Shown: piece after piece, positions 12,690 to 24,710 of the stretch
How the letters are laid out: the number at the start of each line of letters is the position of its first letter
Position numbering within the stretch: the first letter of the stretch is position 1
Source: Protula sp. h YS-2021
Taxonomy: Eukaryota; Annelida; Polychaeta; Sabellida; Serpulidae
Length of the DNA stretch: 64,000 nucleotides
Assembly (NCBI GenBank): GCA_949752745.1
Contig: OX457026.1
Span: forward strand, 36,560,723 to 36,624,722
Reading direction: 5' to 3'
Notes under the pieces: generated by a model
The model's input: the letters and a program-made list of their open reading frames with translations, nothing else
Told to the model about the DNA's origin: nothing
The model's database searches: none
Made by a program: the position numbers and the translations under genes

Positions 12690-14512
12690 GTTATACTAGA
12701 GTGGGCAGTGTACATCAACATCAGAGTACCCAAACAAGTCAAACTCTTTTGTTAGGCAGTCATTGCCTTTTGTTTTTGTCAACAAGGACAAATGTTAGCC
12801 AATCCCCACCCCTTCTCTGCCATCCTTTTCGAACGCTTGCCTTTCATGCTTACAAAGTTTTACTTTTAATTTTGTACCAATTCAGAATTAAGACTATTAT
12901 CTTTTTCAAAGACTATAAGTCTGTTTCCTCCGGGTCACGACAAGCAGGTCTTACTGTTTGTCTTTTCATATGATTCCGGAAGGGGGTGGCTAAAAACGGG
13001 TTTTTCTGTACGTCTTTTTATCCGGATCTTGAAGGCTGTCGCTCGTAATGAGTTATGCCCTATTATTTTTATCCGAAACATCTGATTGGTGGTCGCACAT
13101 CGCCAATTCCCTATTTCATTGTTTTTTATGACCGTCACACCCTCCCCCAACTTCCATCTAATATCGGCACGGATCTCAACACAACACTAAACCCTTTACC
13201 TCTTTCACTGTATGGGACCGTACCCAAAGTGTTCTTACATCAACGATATATACCTTGTCTTTGATCCGTCAAAAAAGCACAGAAAGGCATCCTTCTTACT
13301 GAGGATCCATTGCGACAACGTTTTGCGACAATTATCCAAGTACTCAACAAGCATTTTTAAATAAAGATTCACCTGAGAACTATTCGGACTAAAATGGAAG
13401 GCAAAACAAAATTATGGGAGGAGGAACATTTCGAAAATGGCTCGAAAAAATTAAAAAATAATCAAAAGGCAAATTGTAAAGAGAAGACTACCTGATAATA
13501 TTCATAAAAAATTGAAAGCAGTCCAGCGAAAATAATATAAGTGTTTTGAAAACTAGCGCCAAAAAAATTTGAATGTGCGATTTGATAATTTTGATGAAGT
13601 CATGAACAATACAATGATATTGTGAGAAAGAGAATTTTTTTACTCCGTTCGATAGCTGATTTTTGATGTAATATTATATCAATAAAATTCTTTAATTTTT
13701 TATTTATTAACTGATATTATTTATTTACTGATTTCTGACATAACGACTCAATTTGGTTTCTTTCTAAAAGATTAAATTTTAGAGGTGGAAGCATCGTAAG
13801 GCATGAAATTCCCAGGTCAGTCCTTTTACATCTTTTTGATCAAGTTGACGAACTGGTAACAAGTTTCCGACAATTTTATGACAAGTTGCTGACAAGTTTT
13901 GCAGTATTGTACTATATAACATATTGCATATGGCGGTTTACTTATGAAGGCATCAGCTGCAGATTTTGATATTTATACCATCAGGTTTTGTTATTTTGAT
14001 AGTTATACCATCAGGTTTTGTTAAATTAAACATTAAAATAATCGAATCCATTCACTTTGTTTGATTACATGCCAGTAAGTACATAATATACATTATTCAT
14101 TGGAACAGTCAGCGATAATACAATTTTTACAAATTTCACAAGCTCTACAAGCATCACAACTTATTTCAAAACATAGAGAGAATATGATGTGTGCACTTAC
14201 ATCATGTTTTAGAGACGTGATAATTTGAAACTTCTAGTAATATTCATTAAAACCTAAGAAATCTCAAAAAGAATGTCCGCGTGTTTTCACTTGTTTGAAA
14301 AGGATGTGACGTCATGGTGACGCAATACTTTACAAATTTGTGACAAGTTTTTGACAAGATAGCGACAAGTGTTTGTCAATGTGTGACGAGGCATTGGTCA
14401 GAAACTCGTCAAGACCCTCGCGAGGTCAAACTTGTCAAACTGACAATCAACTGACAAGTTCTTGACAAACTACTGACAAAGCGTGACGAGGCAAAATTAT
14501 GTGTGTAGAAGC
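12690..14512. repeat. unclassified interspersed repeat, copy B
   Basis: Second long copy of the family at 10264-11915, in the same orientation. It includes an extra 5' block (CTAGAGTGGGCA..., then ...CAATCCCCACCCC) that recurs at 54870-55000. The ~48-bp tandem units lie at about 12910-13110, the ACTAAAATGG block near 13390, and the TGACAA cluster at about 14335-14500. No open frame of note. Confidence 0.75.
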
Positions 14513-14759
14513 CATGATTAAAGTGATATGAACTTTTTGTCAATTTTTGAGCTTTGTGTTACATTCTGCAATGGTTTAGTTGCTCTGGAGTGCTAAAACT
14601 TTGTAAGAATATAGGTGCACGTTTTTATTAATATTATATAGCCATTCCAGATTTAAAATGGATCCCACGTGCTGTGGTGCATTATCCGAGTTGAGTTGAT
14701 CCTTTCACACGATTTTGGCATTACGAATTCAACAGTTAAAAGAATCTGCCGAAATATTA

Positions 14760-15620
14760 GTGACGAATCCCGATCAAAACGGCGACGGTCAAAGCGGAGA
14801 AGACCAAAACGGCGACGACCAAAACGGCGACAAGTGCAACCCGGACAAAACGGTGACGAAAATAAATAATTTAACGTTGAAAATAAAAATACAATGAAGA
14901 TAAGCGTAATTTGAACCAAATATTTAAATTTTAAAGGCAAAATAAAATGGATAATTAAACACTTATTTTCTCATATATTCTTAATTGCAATTATACGGTA
15001 ATCCATCATGGGGGGGGGGGGGTAAATAAGTACATTTTGAAAGACATTATATTTAGCGACTGTGCCCACCAACCCGTTATTGCACGTGACTCCACATCAA
15101 TAAAAGGCAAAATGAAAATGCCTTTAAAAGGACTTCGGATTATCAGCAATAAAAGATCGATGTTTTACTCGCCTTAATGAACTAATCCATTGGGCTCCCG
15201 TGAAACGTGAAACCCAGGAAGGTCAGGATGATCACTGAAAGACTGGTTGCAGTGGTGGGGCTTGAATTGGGACGGGGGGTGGATGGAGGGTGGTTGCGAA
15301 GATGGAAGGGATGGTTAGGGGAGGGGATGGGTGGAGGAGATTACTGAGACAGTGACTGGTGACAGGAAAGATGTGGTTATTGAGGGCCGGGCGGGCACGT
15401 GGAGAGAAATGCTGCACTGTGTCCAAATTTATTTATCACAGATGGTTTAATGAAATGTGTTGGCAACGTTGTTACTTTATGTTTCTTTTTAATAAGCGTT
15501 TTAAAGCATAAACTTATAAACACTCCGTTGCCGTTTTGTCCGGGTTGCACTTGTCGCCGTTTTGATCTTCTCCGTTATGGCCGTCGCCGTTTTGGAAGTT
15601 GCCGTTGCGGATACCATCAG
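14760..15620. repeat. inverted repeat of an AACGGCGAC minisatellite flanking a TA tract
   Basis: The left arm, about 14760-14870 (plus), repeats CAAAACGGCGAC and ends GTGCAACCCGGACAAAACGG. The right arm, about 15524-15620, is its reverse complement at roughly 85% identity by eye. Read from either arm it encodes DQNGD-type repeats followed by KCNPDK. The spacer is about 650 bp without genes and includes a poly-G run at 15009-15021. Confidence 0.8.
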
Positions 15621-15639
15621 TGACACCTGTTCCAGTGTC

Positions 15640-15775
<136 letters not shown>

Positions 15776-15928
15776 TGATGGAGATTTTTAATCTTATTAT
15801 ATATATTCCATGAGTCAGATGAAAGAAATAAACGACCGCGTTCAAAATCAAAATTTTAGTGAGAAGTACGACATGGGTTCATCTTGGGCTGAAGAAGAAT
15901 ACAAGGAAATTTTCAACCTGCCCTACTT

Positions 15929-17212
15929 CTACCTAGGCCCGTGTGGTAGACCGCGCCTGTGCCTAGGACCGCGATGTGGGCCGTGCGGTGGTGGTCCGCG
16001 GTGTGGCCGAGGCCAGTGGTGATGTGGTGGTCCATGGTGTGGAGGCCTGTGGTGAGGTGGAGGAGGCGGCCAGTGGTGTGGAGGTGTTTCGTGTGGTGGA
16101 GGAGAAGGTGGTGGCGGTAGTTGTGGTGAATCAGCCGACCATGTCAAACCTAATTGAAGAAGTTGCTGGGCTAAAACTGCTGCTGGGTCGGATGCAGCCG
16201 GCGCAGTAGATTCGTCTTGTTGCTTGTTATCTGATACACCTCTTGGCGTATGAGCTTCAGCAATATCGGAATCCAACTTAATCGCAAGATCAGCGACAGC
16301 GTCATCAATGCCAGTGGGTTTGTGAAACACCAAGTTAAATTCCTTTAGTTGTTTTGCTGAAGTGAGAGTACCGTCAAAATGTTTCACGCTTCCGAGAGCT
16401 GTCTCATTAAGCTTCTCTACATTTCCAGATTTAAGCAAAACAGAGTCAGTGCTTGCGAGTAAGCTTTCAAGAGAAGTCAGGTAATCGTTTGCCTGTAGAC
16501 CGACAGCTTCCGCTTCGTCCTGGGAATACGTCAGTCTCTTCGTTTCCACTTCTTTAAGGCGGTTCGCTTGGTCACATAGATCGTCACATTTGCGTACAAC
16601 CATATGCGAAAACTCTCGAATCGATGCCACCACCTGAGTCGTTTTGAAAGCAATCTTTTCTTTAGAATACGAGATTTCTCTTAAAACATCATCGCTGCGT
16701 TGCTTTGCTTGCTTCATCTCGGTTATTATTGATTGCATTTTGACTTTAAGCGGTTTCGTTACATCATCCAGGCTAATAACGCTGTGGTTAAGTGACTTAT
16801 GAAATTGTGAATGAACTGTTTTACAGTTACTGCACAGGTATTGCTCGCACTGCATACATTTGTATGTTATTTCATTTTCTTGACAAATATCACAATGGGG
16901 AATATCTGTGTTAGTTGTAGTCTTTACCTGGTCTTGAATCTTTTTCGGTGTTGCGGAATCCACATTTTTTTGTTTTTCAAGAAACTTTTCTACGTTGTCT
17001 TCCATTGTGAAATCTCGGCGCAAATCTCGTTCTTCCGAGACAACACGGCATATGACGCATTGGATCGTACCATCTTGATTTCGTTCGAGTATTTCATCGG
17101 TGCAAGGGGTACAGAGCAAATGTCCACACTTCATAGACCTGGGTTTGCGAAAGGGCTCAAAACATATTGGGCAGGAAACCTTGATTTCTTCCGTGTCGGC
17201 ACCGGCAGCCAT
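15929..17212 (-). CDS. RING / B-box / coiled-coil (TRIM-like) protein with Pro-His tail
   Basis: A single coding exon of 427 residues. Residues about 14-56 form a C3HC4 RING finger: CPIC, CGHLLCTPC, then CVIC. Residues about 104-143 form a B-box2: CDICQ, CMQCEQYLCSNC, then H..FHKSLNH. A predicted coiled coil follows to about residue 290. The last ~60 residues are dominated by Pro and His (PPHHRPPHHGPPHHHW) with no SPRY, NHL or filamin domain. TRIM proteins are usually E3 ubiquitin ligases; the RING Cys/His residues are intact, so ligase activity is plausible but inferred. On the minus strand an acceptor-like TATTTCAG lies 12 bases before the ATG, so a 5' UTR intron is possible. No substrate or subfamily could be assigned. 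Confidence 0.85.
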   Translation of the reverse strand: MAAGADTEEIKVSCPICFEPFRKPRSMKCGHLLCTPCTDEILERNQDGTIQCVICRVVSEERDLRRDFTMEDNVEKFLEKQKNVDSATPKKIQDQVKTTTNTDIPHCDICQENEITYKCMQCEQYLCSNCKTVHSQFHKSLNHSVISLDDVTKPLKVKMQSIITEMKQAKQRSDDVLREISYSKEKIAFKTTQVVASIREFSHMVVRKCDDLCDQANRLKEVETKRLTYSQDEAEAVGLQANDYLTSLESLLASTDSVLLKSGNVEKLNETALGSVKHFDGTLTSAKQLKEFNLVFHKPTGIDDAVADLAIKLDSDIAEAHTPRGVSDNKQQDESTAPAASDPAAVLAQQLLQLGLTWSADSPQLPPPPSPPPHETPPHHWPPPPPHHRPPHHGPPHHHWPRPHRGPPPHGPHRGPRHRRGLPHGPR

Positions 17213-18171
17213 TGCGTCGATGTGCTGAAATACAATGAGGAATTGTACAGATTTACGCTGAGGCGTCAGTCTGTATCGCTGCCCGCATGCATTGACAGGT
17301 GTAAAAATACTTAACTGGGAATACTTAAACTTTTGAGTACAAGATTAAGTTCGATAGAATAAATAACAAAACAACACTTTCTGTTGACTGGACATTACCG
17401 CTTTTTACATTACTAAAAAATTCTGTAAAAAATACCCTTCAGCCGTTGGGTCGGTCAAACGTTTGGTACGCAAGGCCTTCTCCTTTAACTTTGGTGTACA
17501 AGACAGGTGTGGAAACATTTCTAACATTTGGGGCAGTTGATGCATGATCAGACGCAGATCCAGGTTTTGGAATCGAAGGAGTGAAGCCCTCCCTCCCCAG
17601 GGTCAAGGCAGTGATTTTTTGTTTGTTTGTTTGTTTTTTTTATATTTTTTTTTGGGGGGGGGGCGGTTGCAGCACCCCTGGCCCCCCTACAAATTCTTCG
17701 ACGTCGGAGATGCATATAAAATGTGTCGGCAATATCGGCAACATACGTCGGATATACGCATATTTTTTCCGTTTTGCTCATCGTTTATTAGTCGTTTATG
17801 CGCATATTTTCCGACGAAGTTTGTTATGCATATATTCGACGCATATCCGACGTATTACCAACCGCCGGCTATACGTCGGTTATACGTTTATATTCCGATG
17901 CATTTCCGACGAACTTCCGATGATTTTTATACGTATAAAATGCATATTTCCGAGGTTTTCCAACGCATTTCCGACCAAGTGACAATCGGAAAATATGCGT
18001 TTTTAGACGTATAAAAAATGCGTCTGCGCATTTGAAAAAAAAAAAAGTTTCTAACCTTAACTGACCCATTGAACGCTTACCAACCATTCATAATTCACAT
18101 ATTCATACATACACCATAGCATATTAATATACAACATAGCATATTTATATATTGCAACTGAACACTAGTAC

Positions 18172-18245
18172 TTATTCGGGTTTGAACCGGGGACCTCTTG
18201 CATCTTAGGCGCGGAACATACCTCTACTCCACGGCGGCTCGGCAG
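18172..18245 (-). other. tRNA-like sequence (possible SINE head or tRNA pseudogene)
   Basis: On the minus strand GTGGAGTAGAGG (A-box-like) is followed 39 bases later by GGTTCAAACCC, a perfect pol III B box. An anticodon-like loop CCTAAGA lies between. The T stem is mispaired and the acceptor stem does not close, so a functional tRNA is unlikely. Confidence 0.35.
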
Positions 18246-18479
18246 TGTAATTAAGTGGTCTAACGTTTCTTTTTCGTCCCAAAAAGTTTACTTCTTACAT
18301 TTTCGTTTTTTTTTTTGTTACCGCTGGCGCTTTTAAATTTAGTTATTTGTATTGTCTTTTCCTCCTTTATGTTTGCTGAGGGATAGTTTATTGAGGCAAA
18401 TGATAATTTTCAAGTATATTCATAATGCTCCACTATTGATTCTTCATAATGTCCCCTACAAAACGTCAATCGATAAATT

Positions 18480-19115
18480 TCCGACGTCGAACAAGTATCG
18501 GAAAATATGCGTTTGATAGACGTATAAAAAATACGTATAATACACGTTGGCAATATCGGCATCTTTTTTCCGATGTATTTCCGACGTCGTTTATACATAG
18601 GAAAATATGCGTTTTATAGACGTATAAAATAATACGTATAATGTACGATTGCAATATCGACATCTTTTTTTCCGATGTATTTCCAATGTCGTTTATATAT
18701 AGGAAAATATGCGTTTGATAGACGTATAAAAAATACGTATAATACACGTTGGCAATATCGGCATCTTTTTTCCGATGTATTTCCGACGTCGTTTATACAT
18801 AGGAAAATATGCGTTTTATAGACGTATAAAATAATACGTATAATGTACGATTGCAATATCGACATCTTTTTTCCGATGTATTTCCAATGTCGTTTATATA
18901 TAGGAAAATATGCGTTTTATAGACGTATAAATTAATACGTATACTATACGATTGCTATATCGGCATCTTTTTTCCGATGTATTTCCGACGTCGTTTATAC
19001 ATAGGAAAATATGCGTTTTATAGACGTTTAAAAAATACGTATAATACACGTTGGCAATATCGGCATCTTTTTTCCGACGCATTTTCGATGGATATACGAT
19101 GTTTCTAAAAATGCG
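18480..19115. repeat. ~101-bp tandem repeat with two alternating unit types
   Basis: GGAAAATATGCGTTT begins at 18500, 18600, 18702, 18802, 18903 and 19004, giving spacings of 100-102 bp. Units 1 and 3 share ACACGTTGGCAATATCGGC. Units 2 and 4 share GTACGATTGCAATATCGAC. This is an alternating (dimeric) pattern. Units 5 and 6 are variants. Confidence 0.92.
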
Positions 19116-19232
19116 TTTATATTCCGCCGTATATCCGACGTATAAATGATGTTTCAAATCCGCTGCCAACGTTGCCGATGCAATTTAGAGATTAACGACG
19201 TCGTTTATGCGTCGGCAGTTTTGTAGGGGCCC

Positions 19233-20039
19233 TAGCTGCTCGTGCACTCACTTCGCTTGTTTCCAACCCTCCGCCATAGAAAAAAATATTTCAATCCGCT
19301 CCAGTATTATGATCCGGTAATGAACACTAAAGAATAGGGAGATAATGAGGCTTATCTAAAATTTTTGGGAGGGATGTAACCGCTCTCTAGACCCGTGCAG
19401 GTGCCAAGTGTCTGAATGCACTGAGGCACAGAAAATCCTCTCAGTTCGGAACAGTGGAAGTAAAATTATGCATCTTGCTTTATAATGTAAATCAAAAATT
19501 ACAAAACAATTAGTCTGGAGCGCCTTAACCTTCATTTGCCTTGCCTATGAGTAAACATCTGCACTTAAATGTGGGACCAGTTTTTGTGTAAAAATACTGT
19601 TATTTTTCTTACCTGTATATTTGCAGAACGGGGCTTATCCGGTCGGTTTTATACACAAGTATAAAGAGTTGCTACTATACTTATACGAGCCCGGGTTCTT
19701 TTACATGAGATAAACACTATAGTGGTACATATAAAAATAGAGTTCGAGTTGCAGTGCGAACGATCGATGTCTAGAAGTAATGTAGCGAAAACAGGCAATA
19801 AGTACTCCATTACGAAAAGGCTCTTTTTTTCTCCTTCACGTCACCGCAGATGAGGCTTGGGTGCAAAGTGTAACATTTTGAAAGGCGACGATCTTTTGTC
19901 ACGTGCCAAACATGAATCGACTCCCCCCCCCCCCCCAACACATACACACTCATTCTTGTAAGTTCTCTTCGAAGGAAAGCAGTCACAGAATCTCATCCAT
20001 AAAGAGTAATCACGTGGATAGCCGGTTTTAGTCTGAGAA
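19233..20039. other. no gene seen
   Basis: Unique-looking DNA between the inverted-repeat element and the polymerase remnant. It has a poly-C run at about 19921-19936 and nothing else recognised. Confidence 0.6.
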
Positions 20040-21606
20040 TGGAACGAATTTACTGCTTGAAATGCGACAGCAAGAGAACCGTATTAAGACACATTTCTTG
20101 GAGACTTTAAACCATGGAATGAAATGGTATACTGTGGTGCATGCTCGCTTAAGAAATTAACGGCGAATGCAGGTGTCATGATAGAACAAGTGGATAATGC
20201 ATTTATCAGCAGTCCAACATATACAACATACAATCCAGCAGATATTGAACAGGACTTGCCGGAAGCCTATAAAGAATTGTTTACTAAGTTTGACAAACAT
20301 GAGCGAAGAGGCTTTGGCTGGGTATTGGATAATATACTGTACATTGAAGTACATACAGCTGCGTCAGCGCCTCTGGAAGCAAGCAGTTTTATCCCACTGC
20401 CGAAGAAAGTGAAGAACACGAAGGGTGTGTTAAACATTAGGAATGAGGACAACAAATGGTTCTTATGGTCAGTATTGGCTCACCTTCACCCTTTAACAAA
20501 CACAAACCCACAGTGCGAGAATCAACACAAGCCATTTCAGAAGGAATTAAAGGTAAACGGCATGGCATTTCCAACGCCAATTACGGACATTCCAAAGTTT
20601 GAAAAGGAGAACGATGTGTCAATTAACTTGTTTGGATATGAACAAGATGTACTTGTTCCGATACAACTCAGTCGAAATACCAATGCGAGAGAAATCAAAT
20701 TACTCTGATTAGCAATGACAAGAAAAGGCATTACTGCTTGATTAAGAATTTGAGCAGATTATGTCTTATCGATCAAAGCATAAGTATACAGCTTTTTATT
20801 GTTTCAACTGTCTTCATGGGTTTGTGCGACAATATGTTTTAGATAAGCATCGTGAAGTGTGTAACAAACATGGATCACAACGTTTATCATTCCCCAAGGA
20901 ACCTATCATCAAGTTCAAGAAAGTAGCCAAACAACAACGAACACCTTTTGTGATTTATGCCGACTTCGAATGTTTCACGCAAAAGCATGAAGGAGACAAG
21001 TAGCAGCATCATCGTCCAAACAGCTTTGCCTATGTGGTTGTTAGCCAGTATGACAGACGTGCACCAGTCGTGTATCGAGGAGACAATGCCGTAAAGGTCT
21101 TTTTAGACCATATGGTGAATGAGCGTGATCGTATTGTACGTGGTTTAGAGCAGCCAAATGATATGGTGATGACCCGTGAGGACCGGGAGAATTGTAAGAC
21201 CGGTGTCGATTGCTACATTTGTCACGAGCCTCTAGGAGCAGATCGTGTGAGAGATTATGACCACATCAATGGCAAATATCGCGGAGCAGCGCATAATGAA
21301 TGCAACTTACAATTTCGACTTAGAAAGGATCGACAGGGGAATAAAGATTCTTTTATCATTCCTGTGTTTTTCTACAATTTGCGAGGCTATGACAGTCATC
21401 TGATCACGGAGGAAATTCGTAAATTCAAAGATGAAACGATTACGGTCATTCTGATGATTACAGTACATATTATTCGAAGTCACGACCACCAACTTTTCCC
21501 GGAGAAGTTGAGGAATGTAGCCATCTCCCCATATGACGATAAGCGATACATGTTGAATGATGACTATTCAACCTTGGCGCATGGACATTACAAGACCACA
21601 TTATAA
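20040..21606 (+). pseudogene. Polinton/adintovirus-type protein-primed DNA polymerase B, 5' fragment, broken
   Basis: Open stretches at 20124-20708, 20761-21003 and 21034-21606 fall in different frames and together resemble the N-terminal half of Polinton-type polymerase B. Seen: a Cys-rich start (YCLKC at about 20050), the segment around NEDNKWFLWSVLAHLHP, a C2H2-like CFNCLHGF region, an exonuclease motif (YADFECF), and an endonuclease-VII-like zinc motif (CYICHEPLGADRVRD). Frameshifts lie near 20700 and 20760 and an in-frame TAG at 21001. The coding sequence stops before the polymerase palm, where satellite begins. It cannot make a polymerase. No integrase, ATPase or capsid gene is nearby, so it is an isolated relic. 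Confidence 0.8.
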
Positions 21607-21624
21607 AAGGGGGGAGGTTCTCCA

Positions 21625-21768
21625 ACGTAAGAGTTATTTAAGGTGTGAACACTAAAGCGTTAACATAGAAGTCACAAATCGTAAGAGATCTGCAAGAGTT
21701 ATTTAAGGTGTGAACACTAAAGCGTTAACATAGAAGTCACAAATCGTAAGAGATCGTAAGAGATCTGC
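21625..21768. repeat. 65-bp tandem duplication at the satellite border
   Basis: AAGAGTTATTTAAGGTGTGAACACTAAAGCG... occurs at 21629 and 21694, with a short third repeat of GTAAGAGATC. It lies between the polymerase remnant and the satellite. Confidence 0.85.
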
Positions 21769-21769
21769 A

Positions 21770-24710
21770 AAATTTCAAAAATACAAGAAAATTTCATAAA
21801 TGCATTTGAATGCCTTTTCTACAATCCCTGTAGTGATCTTTGACCTAGCAAGTAAAAATTAGGGTCTATTAACAAAATTTGTAAGAACTCAAAATTTCAC
21901 TCAATTTCTGCAGGTCGAGACATAAGAAATTTTTCAAAAATTCAAAAATATAAGAAAATTTTCAGATATGCATTTGAATGCCTTTTCAACAATCCCTATA
22001 GTGACTTCTGACCTACCAAGTAAAAATTACGGCCTAGGAATGAATTTTGAAGGAACTCAAAATTTCACTCATTTTCTACACTTCCCGACCTGTGAAAATT
22101 GTCAAAATCTGGAAAATATAAGAAAATTTCAGAAATCCATTTGAATGCCTTTACTACAATCCCTTTAGCGTTTTCTGGCCAACCAAGTAAAAATTACGGC
22201 CTAGAAATGAATTTTGGAGGAACTCAAAATTTCCCTCAATTTTCATAGATCGCTACTTGTGAAAATGTTCAAAATTTAAAAAATATCAGAAAATTTAAAA
22301 AATGCATTTGAATGCCTTTTTTACAATCCCTGTAGTGATTTCTGCCCTACAAAGTAAAAGTTAGGGACTAGGAATGATTTTTGGAGGAACTCAAAATTTG
22401 ACTCAATTTCCAAAGGTCGCTACTTGTGAAAATGTTTAAAATTTGGAAAATATCAGAAAATTTCAGAAATGCATTTGAATGCCTTTTCTACAATCCCTAT
22501 AGTGATTTCTCACCTACCAAATAAAAATTACGGCCTAGTTATGAATTTTGGAGGAACTTAAAATTTCACTCAATTTTCATAGGTCGCTACTTGTGAAAAT
22601 TTTCAAAATTTGGAAAATCAAGCAAAATTTCAGAAATGCATTTGAATGCCTTATCTACAATCCCTTTAGTGATTTCTGACCTAGCAAGCAAAAAGCACCG
22701 TCTATTAACAAAATTTGGAAGAACTCAAAATTTCACTCAATTTTTACAGGTCCCGACCTGTGAAAATTTTCAAAATTTGGAAAATATAACAAAATTTCAG
22801 AAATATCTTTGAATGCCTTTTCTACAGTCCGTGTTGTGATTTCACACGTAGCAAGTAAAGGTTAGGGCCCAGGAATGAATTTTCGGAGCAACATAAATTT
22901 CACTCAATTTCCAAAGGTCGCTACTCGTGAAAGTGTTCAAATTTTGGACTCGTGAAAGTGTTCAAATTTTCTACTTGTGAAAAATTTGGAAAATATCAGA
23001 AAATTTCAGAAATGTATTTGAATGCCTTTTCTACAATTCCTGTAGTAATTTCTGACTTAGCAAGTAAAAATTTCAGTCTACAAATAAATTTTGGAAAAAC
23101 TCAAAATTTCACTCAATTTTGTACAGGTCCGGGCCGGTGAAAATTTTCAAAATTCAGAACATATAAGAAAATTTCAGAAATGAATTTGACTGCCTTATCT
23201 ACAATCCCTGTAGTGATTTCTGACCAAGCAAGTAAAAATTACGTCTAGAAATAAATTTTGGAAGAACTCAAAATGCCACTCAATTTCTACAGGTCTCGAC
23301 CTATGAAATTTTTCAAAATTTCAAAAATACAAGAAAATTTCAGAAATGCATTTGAATGCCTTTCCTATCATGCCTGTAGTGATTTCTGACCTGCCAAGTT
23401 AAAATTACGGACTAGGAATGAAATTTTGGAGTAAGTCAAAATTTCACTCAATTTCCACAGGTCCACAGGTGAAATCACTATAGGGATTGTAGAAAATGTT
23501 TAAAATTTTTAAAATATAAGAAAATTTTAGAAATTTTGGAAGAACTCAAAATGCCCTTCAATTTCTACAGGTCCCGACCTATGAAATTTTTCAAAATTTC
23601 AAAAATACCAGAAAATTTCAGAAATGCATTTGAATGCCTTTCCTATAATCCCTGTAGTGATTTCTGACCTGCCAAGTTAAAATTACGGCCTAGGAATGAA
23701 ATTTTGGAGTAAGTCAAAATTTCACTCAATTTCCACAGGTCCACAGGTGAAATCACTATAGGGATTGTAGAAAATGTTTAAAATTTTTAAAATATAAGAA
23801 AATTTTAGAAATTTTGGAAGAACTCAAAATGCCCTTCAATTTCTACAGGTCCCGACCTATGAAATTTTTCAAAATTTCAAAAATACCAGAAAATTTCAGA
23901 AATGCATTTGAATGCCTTTCCTATAATCCCTGTAGTGATTTCTGACCTGCCAAGTTAAAATTACGGCCTAGGAATGAAATTTTGGAGTAAGTCAAAATTT
24001 CAATCAATTTCCACAGGTCCACAGGTGAAATCACTATAGGGATTGTAGAATATGTTTAAAATTTTTAAAATATAAGAAAATTTCGGAAATCTTTTTGAAT
24101 GCCTTTTCTACAATCCTTGTAGTGATTTCTGACTTATCAAGTAAAAATTACGGCCTAGGAATGAATTTTGTAGGAACTCAAAATTTCACTCAATTTCCAC
24201 AGCTCCACAGGTGAAATCACTACAGGGATTGTAGAAAATGTTTAAAATTTTTAAAATATAAGAAAATTTTAGAAATACCTTTGAATGGCTTGTCTACAAT
24301 CCCTATAGTGATTTCTGACTTATCAATTAAAAATTATGGCCTAAGAATGAATTTTGGAGGAACTCAAAATTTCACTCAATTTCCATAGGTCGCTACTTGT
24401 GAAAATGTTCAAAATTTAGAAAATATCAGAAAATTTCAGAAATGCATATGAATACCTTTTCTGCAATCCGTGTAGTGAATTCTGACTTCGCAAGTAAAAA
24501 TTTCAGTCTAGGAATAAATTTTGGAAGACCTCAAAATTTCACTCAATTTTTACAGGTCCCGAGCAGTGAATATCGTCAAAATTCGGAAAATAAAACAAAA
24601 CTTTTTAGAATTGCATTTGAATGCCTTTTCTACAATCACTGTAGTGATTTCTGACCTAGCAAGTAAAAATTACGGTCTATTCACAAATTTTGGAAGAACT
24701 CAAAATTTTT
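21770..24710. repeat. ~167-bp satellite array with higher-order part
   Basis: GCATTTGAATGCCTTTTCTA recurs at about 21801, 21969, 22137, 22303, 22470, 22637 and 22805, giving 166-168-bp spacing. Divergent units continue to about 24700. From 23463 the array changes to 278-bp units (starts 23463, 23741, 24019) that include a short inverted piece of the monomer, AAATCACTATAGGGATTGTAG. It is AT-rich and non-coding. Short open frames inside are chance products. Confidence 0.92.

Larger units (their letters stand above)
17680..19232. mobile_element. probable non-autonomous DNA element with terminal inverted repeats
   Basis: The left end GGCCCCCCTACAAA and the right end (reverse complement GGGCCCCTACAAA) face each other. 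The next ~90 bp of each arm share ordered words (CGACGTCG, GTCGGCAA, ACGTCGGATATACG). The interior holds a ~101-bp tandem array and no transposase. No clear target-site duplication was found, so superfamily and exact ends are open. Confidence 0.6.

Noticed and set aside
16811..17314. Plus-strand frame of 167 codons opposite the TRIM-like gene
   Set aside because: Antisense shadow of a gene with intact RING and B-box motifs.
18172..18245. Functional tRNA gene
   Set aside because: B box is perfect but T and acceptor stems do not pair and position 33 is not T; kept only as a tRNA-like sequence.
18410..19169. Minus-strand YTYFLYVYKTHIFL-type repeat protein
   Set aside because: Arises from the ~101-bp tandem array; 101 bp is not a multiple of three, so frames do not persist.
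21770..24710. CRISPR-like array
   Set aside because: Units are contiguous and diverged with no unique spacers; this is a eukaryotic satellite.
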